Assembly (NCBI GenBank): GCA_902363575.1
Contig: CABJAJ010000001.1
Coordinates: 691,769 to 755,768, forward strand
Length of the DNA: 64,000 nt
Direction: 5' to 3'
Source of the DNA: Rikenellaceae bacterium
GTDB lineage: Bacteria; Bacteroidota; Bacteroidia; Bacteroidales; Rikenellaceae
This document shows, in pieces, positions 1-8,873 of the stretch. The notes beneath the pieces are model-generated. The model worked only from the letters and a program-made list of their open reading frames with translations. It ran no database searches and was not told the origin of the DNA. The position numbers and the translations under genes were made by a program. How positions within the stretch are numbered: position 1 is the stretch's first letter; the number at the start of each line of letters is the position of its first letter.

Positions 1-2003
1 CCTAATGAGCAAATCATATCATTCTCGACTATGATATATTTGTCATCGGAAGAGGTTCCTCCACCTCTCTTTTTAGCCAAACGTCCGTGATGATCCGAGT
101 CAAATCCAACCAGATTTAATCCAGAGCAGTGCTGAGACAGATAGGTCATGCCATGATCAGATATTATGGCAATCTTCTTCCCGGCATATGCATCTATAAT
201 TGTATGAATAGTTTTTTTAATGGCATCAAACTCTTCGATGATATATCCAGGATATTTATTGTTTGTTTTATGTGCCAAATTATCCAATTTGGTAAGATTA
301 TAAGGAACGAGTTTTTCTAAATCAACTTTATTCTTTGAAGTCGTTGTAGGCAAGAGTGCTTTACCGATTATCAACTCATTCAAGTGGATGCCATTCGCTT
401 TTTCACGTTCAAGGATACTACTAATCACTGGAATCCAATCTATACCTAGACCATCAATCCAATAAAAAACATCGATATCAGATCGATCTGCCAGGATTGT
501 GCGAACGGTTTTGAAATCTTGATACCATTTATTGAAATTAAGTTCGTTAATGCTATGAACACGTAAAACATCCTCAATATCCTGGTCATATTTATTGGCG
601 AATTTTGCCCTTTTATATTTCTCAATATAATCCTCTAACCAAGTTTGAGAGTCAATAGGCAAAACACTATTTTGTAAATAACAATAGAAATCTGGGAACG
701 AATCTTGAATATCACATACCGAGATATTGCCTTCACCCAACCATCTAATTGCAATCTCTTTTTCTATATCAGTGTATGATGTGAGAATGCTTGACGCGGT
801 TTTATATCCAACATCTGCGGCAATCTTCTGTAATCGAGTCTCTAGAAGTTCTTGTGCATCCTTTGACGGTGCGCCACTATACTTAAGCAATCTAAACAAT
901 TCTGCTCGGTTTTGGACATGTGTTATGAAATTCTCAGAATCAAAGATTGACAGCAATAGTTGCTCAAAAAGTTCCCTATCATGATACGCTTGACAATTTT
1001 TCAATACGACAGACAGATAATCATCGTCAAATTCGCTTAGATAGTATGTTACTAACAACCATTTATCAAAGCTATCTTCAGTGTTATGCCAAGCTCTAAT
1101 AAAGTCTTTGTAATCTTTAAGTTCAAACAGTTGAAAATACTCGTTAATAAACTTATCAAAGGTAAATTGTATAACATTTATTTTCGCTGCCAACATACAC
1201 CAAAATGAATCATCACACGCTTTGTATTGTACATTACCAAAAGATAATCCAAGGCCAAGCGTCAAGAACTTGTATACATTCTCGCACTTATCGAAATTGA
1301 ACGCGTTATCAGGTAATGCGTTTTGTTCATAGGCATATATTGATGGTGATGTTGAGATGATGGTGTTTGTAATATTTGTTCCTTTTCGCCATAAATACAA
1401 CCACTCCTTAGTGTTGTTAACGACTGTATATTTTTTAGCGAGATTTTTTACTCCATAATCTGTTCCATTGGACAAAATAAGTCGATAATTAAGTTGCCGG
1501 TCATCCGATTTTAAGTACCAGGCAAACATCTGGGTATCATTCTCAAAGTTAGACACCTTGCCATATTGACCAACAATCACAATATACACCCGCTGATGCT
1601 CGGAATATGCTTTATTCGAACTTTGAATTGACTTTAATGTCGTAATAAGCGCATCAAATTCTTTGAGTTCAATGTTATCATAAAAGCGTGCCAGCTCAGA
1701 GAATGGAGCAATAACACAATCTCGCCCATCGAGATTCTCGATATGTTTGGCAATGTGATTAGCTAATTCAACACGTGATATGAACATATCATTGAACTGA
1801 GGATTCATCCACTTATCCACGCTTTGTACTTCAACATCCATATCCGACATCCGAGAAATATAGTCATAAGAATCTCGGAAATTATCGAATAAAACAAAGC
1901 GCACAGGGAATCTATTGGCCGTGCCGGAATTGACACCGTCAAATCTTTTATCGGTGTCTATTGCTGCAAATAGATCTTCTATGTTAACAAAAGACTTAAG
2001 CAT
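1..2003 (-). CDS. pglZ: PglZ-type alkaline phosphatase superfamily protein (BREX), C-terminus beyond window
   Basis: Translating the minus strand from the ATG at 2003 gives 667 residues without a stop before the left edge, so the gene is partial. It starts MLKSFVNIEDLF and overlaps the end of brxC by 8 bases (1996-2003). Two motifs typical of PglZ/alkaline-phosphatase folds are visible: FYWIDGLG (metal-ligand Asp about residue 517) and IISDHG (Asp616-His617). PglZ is a core protein of all BREX phage-defence types and is needed for modification and exclusion; its exact chemistry in BREX is unsettled. Position last in an XRE-brxP-small gene-brxC-pglZ order supports the call. The remaining C-terminal part and any brxL gene would lie left of position 1. 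Confidence 0.85.
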   Translation of the reverse strand, partial: MLKSFVNIEDLFAAIDTDKRFDGVNSGTANRFPVRFVLFDNFRDSYDYISRMSDMDVEVQSVDKWMNPQFNDMFISRVELANHIAKHIENLDGRDCVIAPFSELARFYDNIELKEFDALITTLKSIQSSNKAYSEHQRVYIVIVGQYGKVSNFENDTQMFAWYLKSDDRQLNYRLILSNGTDYGVKNLAKKYTVVNNTKEWLYLWRKGTNITNTIISTSPSIYAYEQNALPDNAFNFDKCENVYKFLTLGLGLSFGNVQYKACDDSFWCMLAAKINVIQFTFDKFINEYFQLFELKDYKDFIRAWHNTEDSFDKWLLVTYYLSEFDDDYLSVVLKNCQAYHDRELFEQLLLSIFDSENFITHVQNRAELFRLLKYSGAPSKDAQELLETRLQKIAADVGYKTASSILTSYTDIEKEIAIRWLGEGNISVCDIQDSFPDFYCYLQNSVLPIDSQTWLEDYIEKYKRAKFANKYDQDIEDVLRVHSINELNFNKWYQDFKTVRTILADRSDIDVFYWIDGLGIDWIPVISSILEREKANGIHLNELIIGKALLPTTTSKNKVDLEKLVPYNLTKLDNLAHKTNNKYPGYIIEEFDAIKKTIHTIIDAYAGKKIAIISDHGMTYLSQHCSGLNLVGFDSDHHGRLAKKRGGGTSSDDKYIIVENDMICSL

Positions 2004-5000
2004 CGAATTCGTTAATAATGTAAATTATTGAACTATTGTTTGCTTTATCAATAATCATCTCCAGAATAGATCTTGCAGTATGGAGATCCTGGATTTGTCG
2101 CACCTTACTGAGTGCCATGGACTTCTTTTGGAGAAGTTCTTCAGGGTCATCTACCGAATACCCACACTGCATGTCGTGAACTTGGGACTTCTGCAGTTCC
2201 TCTTGTCGACGGCGCTCTTCTTCAATTCGTTGTCGCTCTCGCTCTTCAAGCTCCTTGCGTCGCCATTTCTCAATAGCATTATGGACCTCTACCTCACTCC
2301 ACAATCCGATATCGCCTTGAACGTGCTTACGAAGACCTTCAATGGCTCGATCCATTTCATTATCCGCTAACTCGATTTCCTCCTCTTTGGCGACATTATG
2401 AACAAAGGTCTCAAAACCAATCTTAAATGATTCATCCTGTTTAAGCAACTCTTTCAGTTCAAATTTACGTTGTTTCATCTCAGCAAGAGTCTGGGACAAC
2501 AGATGAGGTTGATTGCGGAAATCCTTTTCAACGCAAATTTTAACAATGTTATCGATTAGCTTTTGCAGATTCTCATCAGTGGTAGCATATTTTAAAGACC
2601 ACAATGGATATCCCTTCTCAGTAATATACTCATGAGTGAGAGCCCAACGAGCATCGGTAAGACTACTGATATCATTATATCCCTTCAGTTCGTTTAACCG
2701 GAAGCTCTGGACAAACAGTTTACATAGTTCGCCGGATTCCTTTGTTTCGAACATAAAGTTAAGCGTGTTATTTACTTTATCGTTCTCCCATGCCTGGAAC
2801 ATCTTGATGACTGCATCGGCAATATGGGTTGCGTCAAGTGGTTTACCGTTTCCGTCAAAAATCTGTTTGACATATTTACGCATTGCAAAGGCTACCATAC
2901 CCATACACGCACACGATTGGAACAAGCCAAACGGAGGCAGCGTTAAATCTTTTAATTTCTCACCAAGATTAAAATCGGTATTTTTATTAACACCGTGCAA
3001 TTTCTTGTCAATGAAGTCTGACACCAATTTCATGGGGTGGTTAGGATCAATCGATGCCTTCCATTCCAGGTTCTCGTCCACGCTCTCTTGCAACAATAAG
3101 GGCATGTGTAGATATTGGCCGGTACAATGGCTGTTAATATCCGTCTTGGTACTATTGGTCAATACGGTTTTCACTGTATCACGAGCTAACTGTTTTTTCC
3201 AGAAAGTCGCAGACTTCGAACGTAGCAAATCATAAGAATCCGGGCCACTGGAAAAGATTGTTGGTGCAACGCATGAATTGATAGTAAAAGCTATCTTCAA
3301 CGCAGAATTTACGTTGCTTTGATCTCTTAAGAAGTAAGAAAAGGTACCACGTTGCAACTTGAGAACCCATTCGCGAATCATTGCATTGGCCGAACTGATG
3401 TGAGCCTCCGCCTGGTCATTCGAGTTATAATTGCGTGCTACCGATGCATTGGCCTGATACTCGATAAATCGCTCGTAGTTGGTTTCACCAAAAGGCGTGT
3501 CATACACAACAAATAATGTATTCGCAAAACGTCCCGACTCATCCTTAGATGAGGCTTTGTAGGCGATCTGTTTTAATTCGCTGATTTCTTGTGAATCTCG
3601 GGCAAAAAGTAACGCGACAAATATCTCATATGCAGGACAATTCTTGCGACCTGTCTCAATGGAGTTGAGTAATATATACTCACTGTTATCAAGTGAGTAC
3701 ATCTTATACGTCCAAGGACGAGTAACAGTCGAGAAGTTTGAGTTCAGAAGTCGCTCTGCTTCGTTCCCAAAATTAATAATTTGGGATGTGTATTTGAATT
3801 GTGTGAGCTTCAATTCATTTTTTTTAGCCTCAATATCCTTGGTCGGAAGAGACGAGAATTGAATCGAGAACAATCCTCCCGGCGCTCGCTGAATAATGCT
3901 ATTGCTATCCAGGTAGTCGAGGATATTTTTAAGTTTCGGCTCAATATGTGTGCCCACGAACAAACGAGCAATGTTTTCCTCCGAGGGAGTGACGGTTACA
4001 TTATTCGCTATATTATTAAGTGCATTGAGGAGCAAGATGCTTTTGAATACGGCAAAGCACTCCGGACCACCCTCATTCTCAACCTGAAGTTTTCGTGAGT
4101 TGAAACGTTCGGTTACAGCACCAAATTTCGAAACCTTTTCATTAAACTCATCAATCACAAAGTCCCATAAGTAGTCTGCCGTAATTATACGATCATCGGC
4201 ATATACATCCTCATCGTCAAGGAACTCGCGGATTTGAGGGTTGGCACCGATAAACTCGAAAACGCTTCGCGATGAAGAACCTGCCTCTCGAGCGTAATAG
4301 GTTGCCAGATTGGCTGTGCCGGGATGCAAGGGGAACAGATTATAAAGATCTTGCTTAGTCTCTTCGGGACTGGTCGAAGTAGAGATTTGGGCATACTCAT
4401 TATACAGCTCCTCATGTGGACCGATGAACTTGCCTCTCTTATGCTCATAATCAACATCTTCATCGTCTATGATTTTGAACTTGCGCGACATGATCTTATA
4501 CGCTGATACGGTTTCCATGTTGTACGGCATATAATGATAGCGGCCTTTCGTTTTTTCACGCTCCTCGACCTGTAAGCTGTCTAATGCCGAAGGGTGAGAG
4601 ATGAACAAGAAGTATGAGTTATTCTTAGCCATCATCATTCGCTCGCTAATACCCTGAAGTGCAACAAGGACAGATAAGCCGAATGCGGACTTCAACACAT
4701 CGGTAAACTCGTCCCAAACAATGAGTAAACCATCATACACCCCTTGAGCAGCCAATTTGTCCTGCACCTCAAAAAACCACTTTTCGAGATCATCGCTTTG
4801 CAATGGAATCACTCGATTCTGTCGGCGAAGCGCATTTTTAATATGACGAATCACAGATGTATCGTGATTATTCAGCTTGTCGATCAACATATTTGTTGAG
4901 GGAGCAAGAGCCTTTAGTTGAGCATCCCTTTCAATAACCAACGACCAAAATTCCTCATCTCTCTCTATATCTACGATATAGTGATCAAAGTCTGTCTGTA

Positions 5001-5457
5001 CTTCGAACTCTATGCCAGCCCATTTCAATGCTTCCACAATATGTGTCTGCAATACGAAGGGCAAATCTTCTGCAGCGGCCATATTGACAATACCATAAAG
5101 CGAAACCGGAAATAATCGCTTTTTGCTGCGAAGATTCAAAATATTAGAACGAAGAAGAGCAAATGCATCATCCTTATATTCGAGTTCCACATACTCGCGA
5201 ATATTCTCCACTTCATCGCACAACAAATGCTTGATTACGGCACCTGCATGACTCTTTCCACTTCCATAGGTGCCTGCAATCCAGAATGGTTTGTGAAAAT
5301 CGGTGTTATTGTTATATACCGAATTAACGACCTTTCTCAAGACATCGTTAAATTGCTCGTTCGGAATAAAATCTCGCCAATCACCATTTTCTGGTTGAAT
5401 TTTGAATGCGATGGCAGATTCCCGAATTTCGATTAGTTCAGAGTATTTGGTCTTCAT
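1996..5457 (-). CDS. brxC: BrxC/PglY-type P-loop ATPase of the BREX system
   Basis: This encodes an 1153-residue cytoplasmic ATPase. A Walker A motif, GTYGSGKS, lies at residues 62-69, and a Walker B motif, LLIVWDE, at 244-250. The length and early P-loop match BrxC/PglY (about 1200 residues), the large ATPase present in every BREX type. The last 150 residues are charged and rich in Glu/Arg (ELEERERQRIEEERRR), predicting a coiled coil. It lies 21 bases after the small gene at 5479 and overlaps pglZ by 8 bases, so the genes are co-transcribed and probably translationally coupled. Its likely role is to power assembly or movement of the modification/exclusion complex on DNA; that is inferred from the family. 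Base composition is AT-rich compared with the chromosome after 9.9 kb. Confidence 0.8.
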   Translation of the reverse strand: MKTKYSELIEIRESAIAFKIQPENGDWRDFIPNEQFNDVLRKVVNSVYNNNTDFHKPFWIAGTYGSGKSHAGAVIKHLLCDEVENIREYVELEYKDDAFALLRSNILNLRSKKRLFPVSLYGIVNMAAAEDLPFVLQTHIVEALKWAGIEFEVQTDFDHYIVDIERDEEFWSLVIERDAQLKALAPSTNMLIDKLNNHDTSVIRHIKNALRRQNRVIPLQSDDLEKWFFEVQDKLAAQGVYDGLLIVWDEFTDVLKSAFGLSVLVALQGISERMMMAKNNSYFLFISHPSALDSLQVEEREKTKGRYHYMPYNMETVSAYKIMSRKFKIIDDEDVDYEHKRGKFIGPHEELYNEYAQISTSTSPEETKQDLYNLFPLHPGTANLATYYAREAGSSSRSVFEFIGANPQIREFLDDEDVYADDRIITADYLWDFVIDEFNEKVSKFGAVTERFNSRKLQVENEGGPECFAVFKSILLLNALNNIANNVTVTPSEENIARLFVGTHIEPKLKNILDYLDSNSIIQRAPGGLFSIQFSSLPTKDIEAKKNELKLTQFKYTSQIINFGNEAERLLNSNFSTVTRPWTYKMYSLDNSEYILLNSIETGRKNCPAYEIFVALLFARDSQEISELKQIAYKASSKDESGRFANTLFVVYDTPFGETNYERFIEYQANASVARNYNSNDQAEAHISSANAMIREWVLKLQRGTFSYFLRDQSNVNSALKIAFTINSCVAPTIFSSGPDSYDLLRSKSATFWKKQLARDTVKTVLTNSTKTDINSHCTGQYLHMPLLLQESVDENLEWKASIDPNHPMKLVSDFIDKKLHGVNKNTDFNLGEKLKDLTLPPFGLFQSCACMGMVAFAMRKYVKQIFDGNGKPLDATHIADAVIKMFQAWENDKVNNTLNFMFETKESGELCKLFVQSFRLNELKGYNDISSLTDARWALTHEYITEKGYPLWSLKYATTDENLQKLIDNIVKICVEKDFRNQPHLLSQTLAEMKQRKFELKELLKQDESFKIGFETFVHNVAKEEEIELADNEMDRAIEGLRKHVQGDIGLWSEVEVHNAIEKWRRKELEERERQRIEEERRRQEELQKSQVHDMQCGYSVDDPEELLQKKSMALSKVRQIQDLHTARSILEMIIDKANNSSIIYIINEFDA

Positions 5458-5478
5458 CGTTTGAAATTATTGTCTCGG

Positions 5479-5925
5479 TTAGTTGTTCGGTTCCAGTTTG
5501 AAGAATCGTATTATCTCATTTTTGAGGAGCTCACGCGTTTCTCTATCCTGGAGGATATCCCATAATGCATTGTCAAGAAAGGCATATTCGACATTGTCTA
5601 TCATAAACCGTATACTAGGCATATGGTTTAGCCCATGATACTTTTGACGCCACTTGACATGGAAATATTCAGAAGTATCAAGATGAAAAAAAGGAAGAAT
5701 TATACGTGTTCTGTTGTGGTAATGCTCACTATGTTTGTAATATATCGCTTCAAACTCACTATTACCCCATAAAAGTCGATTATCAACAAATATTTTTCTC
5801 TCGATTGCATCTATTAGAGCAATAACAAATATTGGCTTAGCATTCGATATTCTGCCTCTATAATTCCCTCGTTGTGTGAAAATTATGAGGTCTCTATAAT
5901 ACATATATGGAGCAATAGTTTCCAT
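5479..5925 (-). CDS. Stand-alone sulfur-binding-domain-like protein inside the BREX operon
   Basis: This gene encodes 148 residues with no signal peptide or membrane segment. The pattern resembles the N-terminal domain of HNH restriction enzymes that recognise phosphorothioated DNA (the ScoMcrA-type sulfur-binding domain). It has a basic segment RGNYRGR (19-25) followed by KPIFVIALIDAIE (30-42), then NRLLWGNSEFEA (49-60), ILPFFHLDTSEYFHVKW (76-92), and a C-terminal LDNALWDILQD (117-127) with a helix ending at FF. No HNH or other nuclease motif follows. It starts 2 bases after the brxP stop and ends 21 bases before brxC, so it belongs to the operon. I infer a reader of sulfur-modified DNA that guides the BREX complex. 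It could also be a degenerate restriction-enzyme fragment kept as an adaptor. Domain recognition is from memory of the family pattern, not a search. Confidence 0.55.
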   Translation of the reverse strand: METIAPYMYYRDLIIFTQRGNYRGRISNAKPIFVIALIDAIERKIFVDNRLLWGNSEFEAIYYKHSEHYHNRTRIILPFFHLDTSEYFHVKWRQKYHGLNHMPSIRFMIDNVEYAFLDNALWDILQDRETRELLKNEIIRFFKLEPNN

Positions 5926-5927
5926 TA

Positions 5928-8441
5928 TTAGATTTCCATCTTGAGAATATCAATTGGCTGGATATCGTCTCTAAGCGTGATATGATCCAACCCCATATTT
6001 AACTCAGCAACTAAAATTCGATTAGTCGTAGAATTAAGGAAACGCAGTTGTCGTTCAAGTGCTTCTTTTGTAATACCAAATTCTTTATAAACACCTGATT
6101 CAACATCGGGTGTATATAAGTCCGATACACGAAGCATACTTATGTTCTTAGTTCGTGCAAATTTGTATACTGAATATGCAATAGCTTCAGGACTTAAATC
6201 ATTATACTCTTCTCGAATCCCAGAACTTTTATCAACCTCAGAGTATTGAGCCAAAGTGCTGCCTATTGGAGATTCTTTCAGAGTTCGTAAAATCTGGTAT
6301 ACAGCATTTTGTACCGTCTTACCTTTATACGATGGAAACTCTGTTGATAATTGCTCTTCAAGAAGCGATTTAGTGAAAGGAGTATTGAATTTTTGACGTG
6401 CGGCAAACCACTTGGCAATAAATGAATTGTAAATCAAGTTAATCCATATTATTTCCCAGGGTAAAATAGTGTTGTACTCGAAAATACTTTGCAGGATGTG
6501 GCCCAGTTCGGTCATCTTTGCTTTAGAGTCAATGATTTCAGCATCTTTCAGCCAATTTTTCAGCGAAGGGACCTGATAAGTTGGATGCAATCCGTGGTCA
6601 CCTGCCCAGAACGCATCACCTTCAGGTAAATACATACTTACCCATTCATCTCGTAATCCGAAATTCTTATATCGGTCAATACTTGTTTGTGCTTGCATTT
6701 TATTATTTCCGTTTGTTTGAGTCAATGAATCTGCGACAATGCATCCCTTTTCGTGAAAATCCAAACATTTATGACAGTGAATGCATTTTGATTTGTTAAT
6801 GATAACTTTAGGCCATACGCTCAATGCGCCAGTCGGGCATTCGACCTCGCATACCTCACAGTGCACACAGTACGCTGCTTTATATAGTGCTCTTTTTAAT
6901 AAGCCGATCAGATCCCCATCCTGTACATTATACAATGTTAGAGTAAACGAATGATTGTTTTTAAATTCAACTCCATATTTATATATCAACTTATTAAACC
7001 GAATTTCTCCAAAGCCTGTATTCCCGTCTTGAGAGTAAGTATATTCACCTACTGTAATAAGCCACGTGTCTAAAGGTAAATGCCCATTATCAATGTGTGC
7101 TAAGAAATTGCCATTGACTTGAGAAAAAGAAACGTGGACACTCTGTGCAATCAAATCACCGCTTGCTCGCCGCTTCCATCCGCCATTTTTGATATATTCA
7201 GACACATCTTTTACCCCTGCCTTTTTTGCATTAGCAATAATCCTTTGCTCAAAAGGCTTTATGTCATCACTGTAATTAAGCTTCGCAATATGCTCGTTCC
7301 ATTCCGACGAAAAAGGACATAGAAGACATCCAACACGGGTCATCCCCTGTCGATATGCAGGATTAATTGGCAACTTATGCTCAAACATGTATAGGAATAC
7401 CTCTGTCGTATTCCAATGCAATATCGGCCTAGCATTTATTACAGTATCATGTTTTACGCCTCTGCCCTCTCGACTATAGCCTGATCGTCGAGTGCTTTCT
7501 TCTGCGCGGACACCATCAAATGTCAGTACTCGGGCCTGCTTATTGTTACCCTCAATTTTCAGCATGCGATATAATGGTGCTGTTTTCATAATGGAACAGC
7601 ACCAGCGATGAGTATCAGAGGGTGTCCCAATCTTATCCCAGTAATTAATGACGCTCTCATGGTTGCGTGCCACTGAGAACTTAAGTGTAGGGAACTTCTG
7701 ATGATAAAACTCGATAATCTGGTCATAAAGAGCCAGCGATGGGGGCAGTTCATACCCCGTATCGGAATATATCACTTCGAAGGACTCCGGAGGAATGGCC
7801 CGGGTGCATAAATCGAGGACGACTTGTGAATCTTTTCCACCTGAGAATGATGCTAAGAACTTATCAATCCGGGTGGTCTGATATATCTTCTTCCCTTGCT
7901 CCTGCGCAATCTCCAATGGCATGACATCAAAACTGTCACAGTCTTGCTTGACAATAGCCATCTTGCTTTTAGTGCGTTTCTCCTGTCTTGCAACTAATGC
8001 CTCAAAATCCATCTGATTAGCTGCAATCTTTTCTACGGTTTTGCGAGCGGAAGAGTACTGGGCAAATTTATCTCGAATAAACTCTACCGCCTCGCTCTCA
8101 AGTAAAAACATCTCATTATTGACGCGTTTTAGCATTTCATCGACATCAACTGGAATGAGTTTGAGCTTTTCTTGCTCGTCTTGTAATATTACGGTCGGAT
8201 CATCGTAGATATTAGCTCCTTTTACTTCAAAAACAAATATACCTCGATAGAAATAATGTTTGTTACATGCCCACATTAATGGCTCCAGACACCTGGGGTA
8301 TTGCCACCCCAACTTGTCAAGGCCAAGCATATCAAGTTCCTCAAAGAAAACAGGACGAGGCGACACGGTTAATGTGTCTGCTGTGAAATGCGATTGCATT
8401 TTCACGCCACCCGTTTCCTGATCCCATATAATTTTAAACAT
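5928..8441 (-). CDS. brxP: BrxP: PAPS-reductase/DndC-like protein with two ferredoxin motifs and a DUF4007-like C-terminus
   Basis: This 837-residue protein carries a PP-loop ATP-pyrophosphatase motif SGGKDS at 200-205, as in PAPS reductases and DndC. Cysteines C281/C282 (WCCSIMK) and C372/C375 (GCLLCPF) are placed as in enzymes that hold an iron-sulfur cluster near the active site. Two [4Fe-4S] ferredoxin motifs follow: C525-x2-C-x2-C-x3-C and C553-x2-C-x2-C-x7-C567. The last 230 residues (from about WAGDHGLHPTYQVP) resemble DUF4007, a domain also found near Dnd genes. A PAPS-reductase protein in place of the PglX methylase defines type 4 BREX. The likely role is self-marking of DNA, plausibly by phosphorothioation as in DndC; that chemistry is inferred. 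It starts one base after the XRE gene ends. Confidence 0.82.
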   Translation of the reverse strand: MFKIIWDQETGGVKMQSHFTADTLTVSPRPVFFEELDMLGLDKLGWQYPRCLEPLMWACNKHYFYRGIFVFEVKGANIYDDPTVILQDEQEKLKLIPVDVDEMLKRVNNEMFLLESEAVEFIRDKFAQYSSARKTVEKIAANQMDFEALVARQEKRTKSKMAIVKQDCDSFDVMPLEIAQEQGKKIYQTTRIDKFLASFSGGKDSQVVLDLCTRAIPPESFEVIYSDTGYELPPSLALYDQIIEFYHQKFPTLKFSVARNHESVINYWDKIGTPSDTHRWCCSIMKTAPLYRMLKIEGNNKQARVLTFDGVRAEESTRRSGYSREGRGVKHDTVINARPILHWNTTEVFLYMFEHKLPINPAYRQGMTRVGCLLCPFSSEWNEHIAKLNYSDDIKPFEQRIIANAKKAGVKDVSEYIKNGGWKRRASGDLIAQSVHVSFSQVNGNFLAHIDNGHLPLDTWLITVGEYTYSQDGNTGFGEIRFNKLIYKYGVEFKNNHSFTLTLYNVQDGDLIGLLKRALYKAAYCVHCEVCEVECPTGALSVWPKVIINKSKCIHCHKCLDFHEKGCIVADSLTQTNGNNKMQAQTSIDRYKNFGLRDEWVSMYLPEGDAFWAGDHGLHPTYQVPSLKNWLKDAEIIDSKAKMTELGHILQSIFEYNTILPWEIIWINLIYNSFIAKWFAARQKFNTPFTKSLLEEQLSTEFPSYKGKTVQNAVYQILRTLKESPIGSTLAQYSEVDKSSGIREEYNDLSPEAIAYSVYKFARTKNISMLRVSDLYTPDVESGVYKEFGITKEALERQLRFLNSTTNRILVAELNMGLDHITLRDDIQPIDILKMEI

Positions 8442-8442
8442 C

Positions 8443-8652
8443 TTATTTTAGCATTATCAAAGTTTGAATATCAACTCCCAGAAAGGTAGCAATCTGTTGA
8501 AATTGTTGAATGGATGGTTGTTTTTTGTTGGAACACCATCTTGAAATAGTATTCTCTGATTTACCCATCTGTTCCGCCAGCCACCGACTTGTTTTTTGCT
8601 TCTCAACAAGAGTGACCTTAATTCGATTCACCACTATTCGTTGATTATTCAT
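8443..8652 (-). CDS. Small XRE-family helix-turn-helix regulator heading the BREX operon
   Basis: I chose the ATG at 8652 (MNNQRIVVN), giving 69 residues; an in-frame ATG at 8676 would add eight hydrophobic residues, but the shorter start suits the helix-turn-helix fold better and leaves a leader of about 30 bases after the promoter. The motif SRWLAEQMGKSENTISRWCS is a Cro/CI-type helix-turn-helix, followed by KQPSIQQFQQIATFLGVDIQTLI, typical of tiny XRE regulators next to restriction and BREX genes. It is the first gene of the operon with a 1-base gap to brxP. It probably represses or tunes its own promoter, where a CAATATATTG palindrome lies between the promoter elements. Confidence 0.85.
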   Translation of the reverse strand: MNNQRIVVNRIKVTLVEKQKTSRWLAEQMGKSENTISRWCSNKKQPSIQQFQQIATFLGVDIQTLIMLK

Positions 8653-8687
8653 CAATATTACAATAGATATAACCATTTAATAACGAA

Positions 8688-8718
8688 CAAAGTTACAACA
8701 ATATATTGATTAGGCAAC
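8688..8718 (-). promoter_or_regulatory. Bacteroidetes-type promoter of the XRE-BREX operon
   Basis: Minus-strand -7 element TAACTTTG (8688-8695), 19-base spacer and a TTG -33 element (8715-8717). The start of transcription would fall near 8682, about 30 bases before the regulator ATG. Confidence 0.6.
8699..8708. promoter_or_regulatory. Candidate operator palindrome CAATATATTG
   Basis: This perfect 10-base palindrome lies inside the spacer of the BREX promoter. The half-site CAATAT recurs at 8653-8658, over the regulator start codon, and at 8727-8732. Binding of the XRE protein here would block the promoter; that is inference from position. Confidence 0.4.
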
Positions 8719-8823
8719 ATTACAAACAATATAATCCTGTCTCTGAAAATCGAACATGGCCGTCAGGCTACCTTTATCAATCACTTGCCATGTGCAATAG
8801 AACACCTTATCGTAATCCAATTC

Positions 8824-8855
8824 TTTTGCCCTTTAGAATACTTTTTATATCTTTG
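8824..8855 (+). promoter_or_regulatory. Bacteroidetes-type promoter of the mrr-like gene
   Basis: TTTTG (8824-8828), 19-base spacer and TATCTTTG (8848-8855): a near-perfect consensus. It leaves a leader of only about 12 bases before the ATG at 8874 and supports that start over the in-frame ATG at 8706. Confidence 0.7.
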
Positions 8856-8873
8856 AAATATAAAATCATCTTT

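Noticed and set aside
5928..8441. Classic Dnd or Ssp phosphorothioation system
   Set aside because: No DndB, DndD, DndE or SspB/SspE-type gene is present. BrxC and PglZ next to it fit BREX type 4 better.
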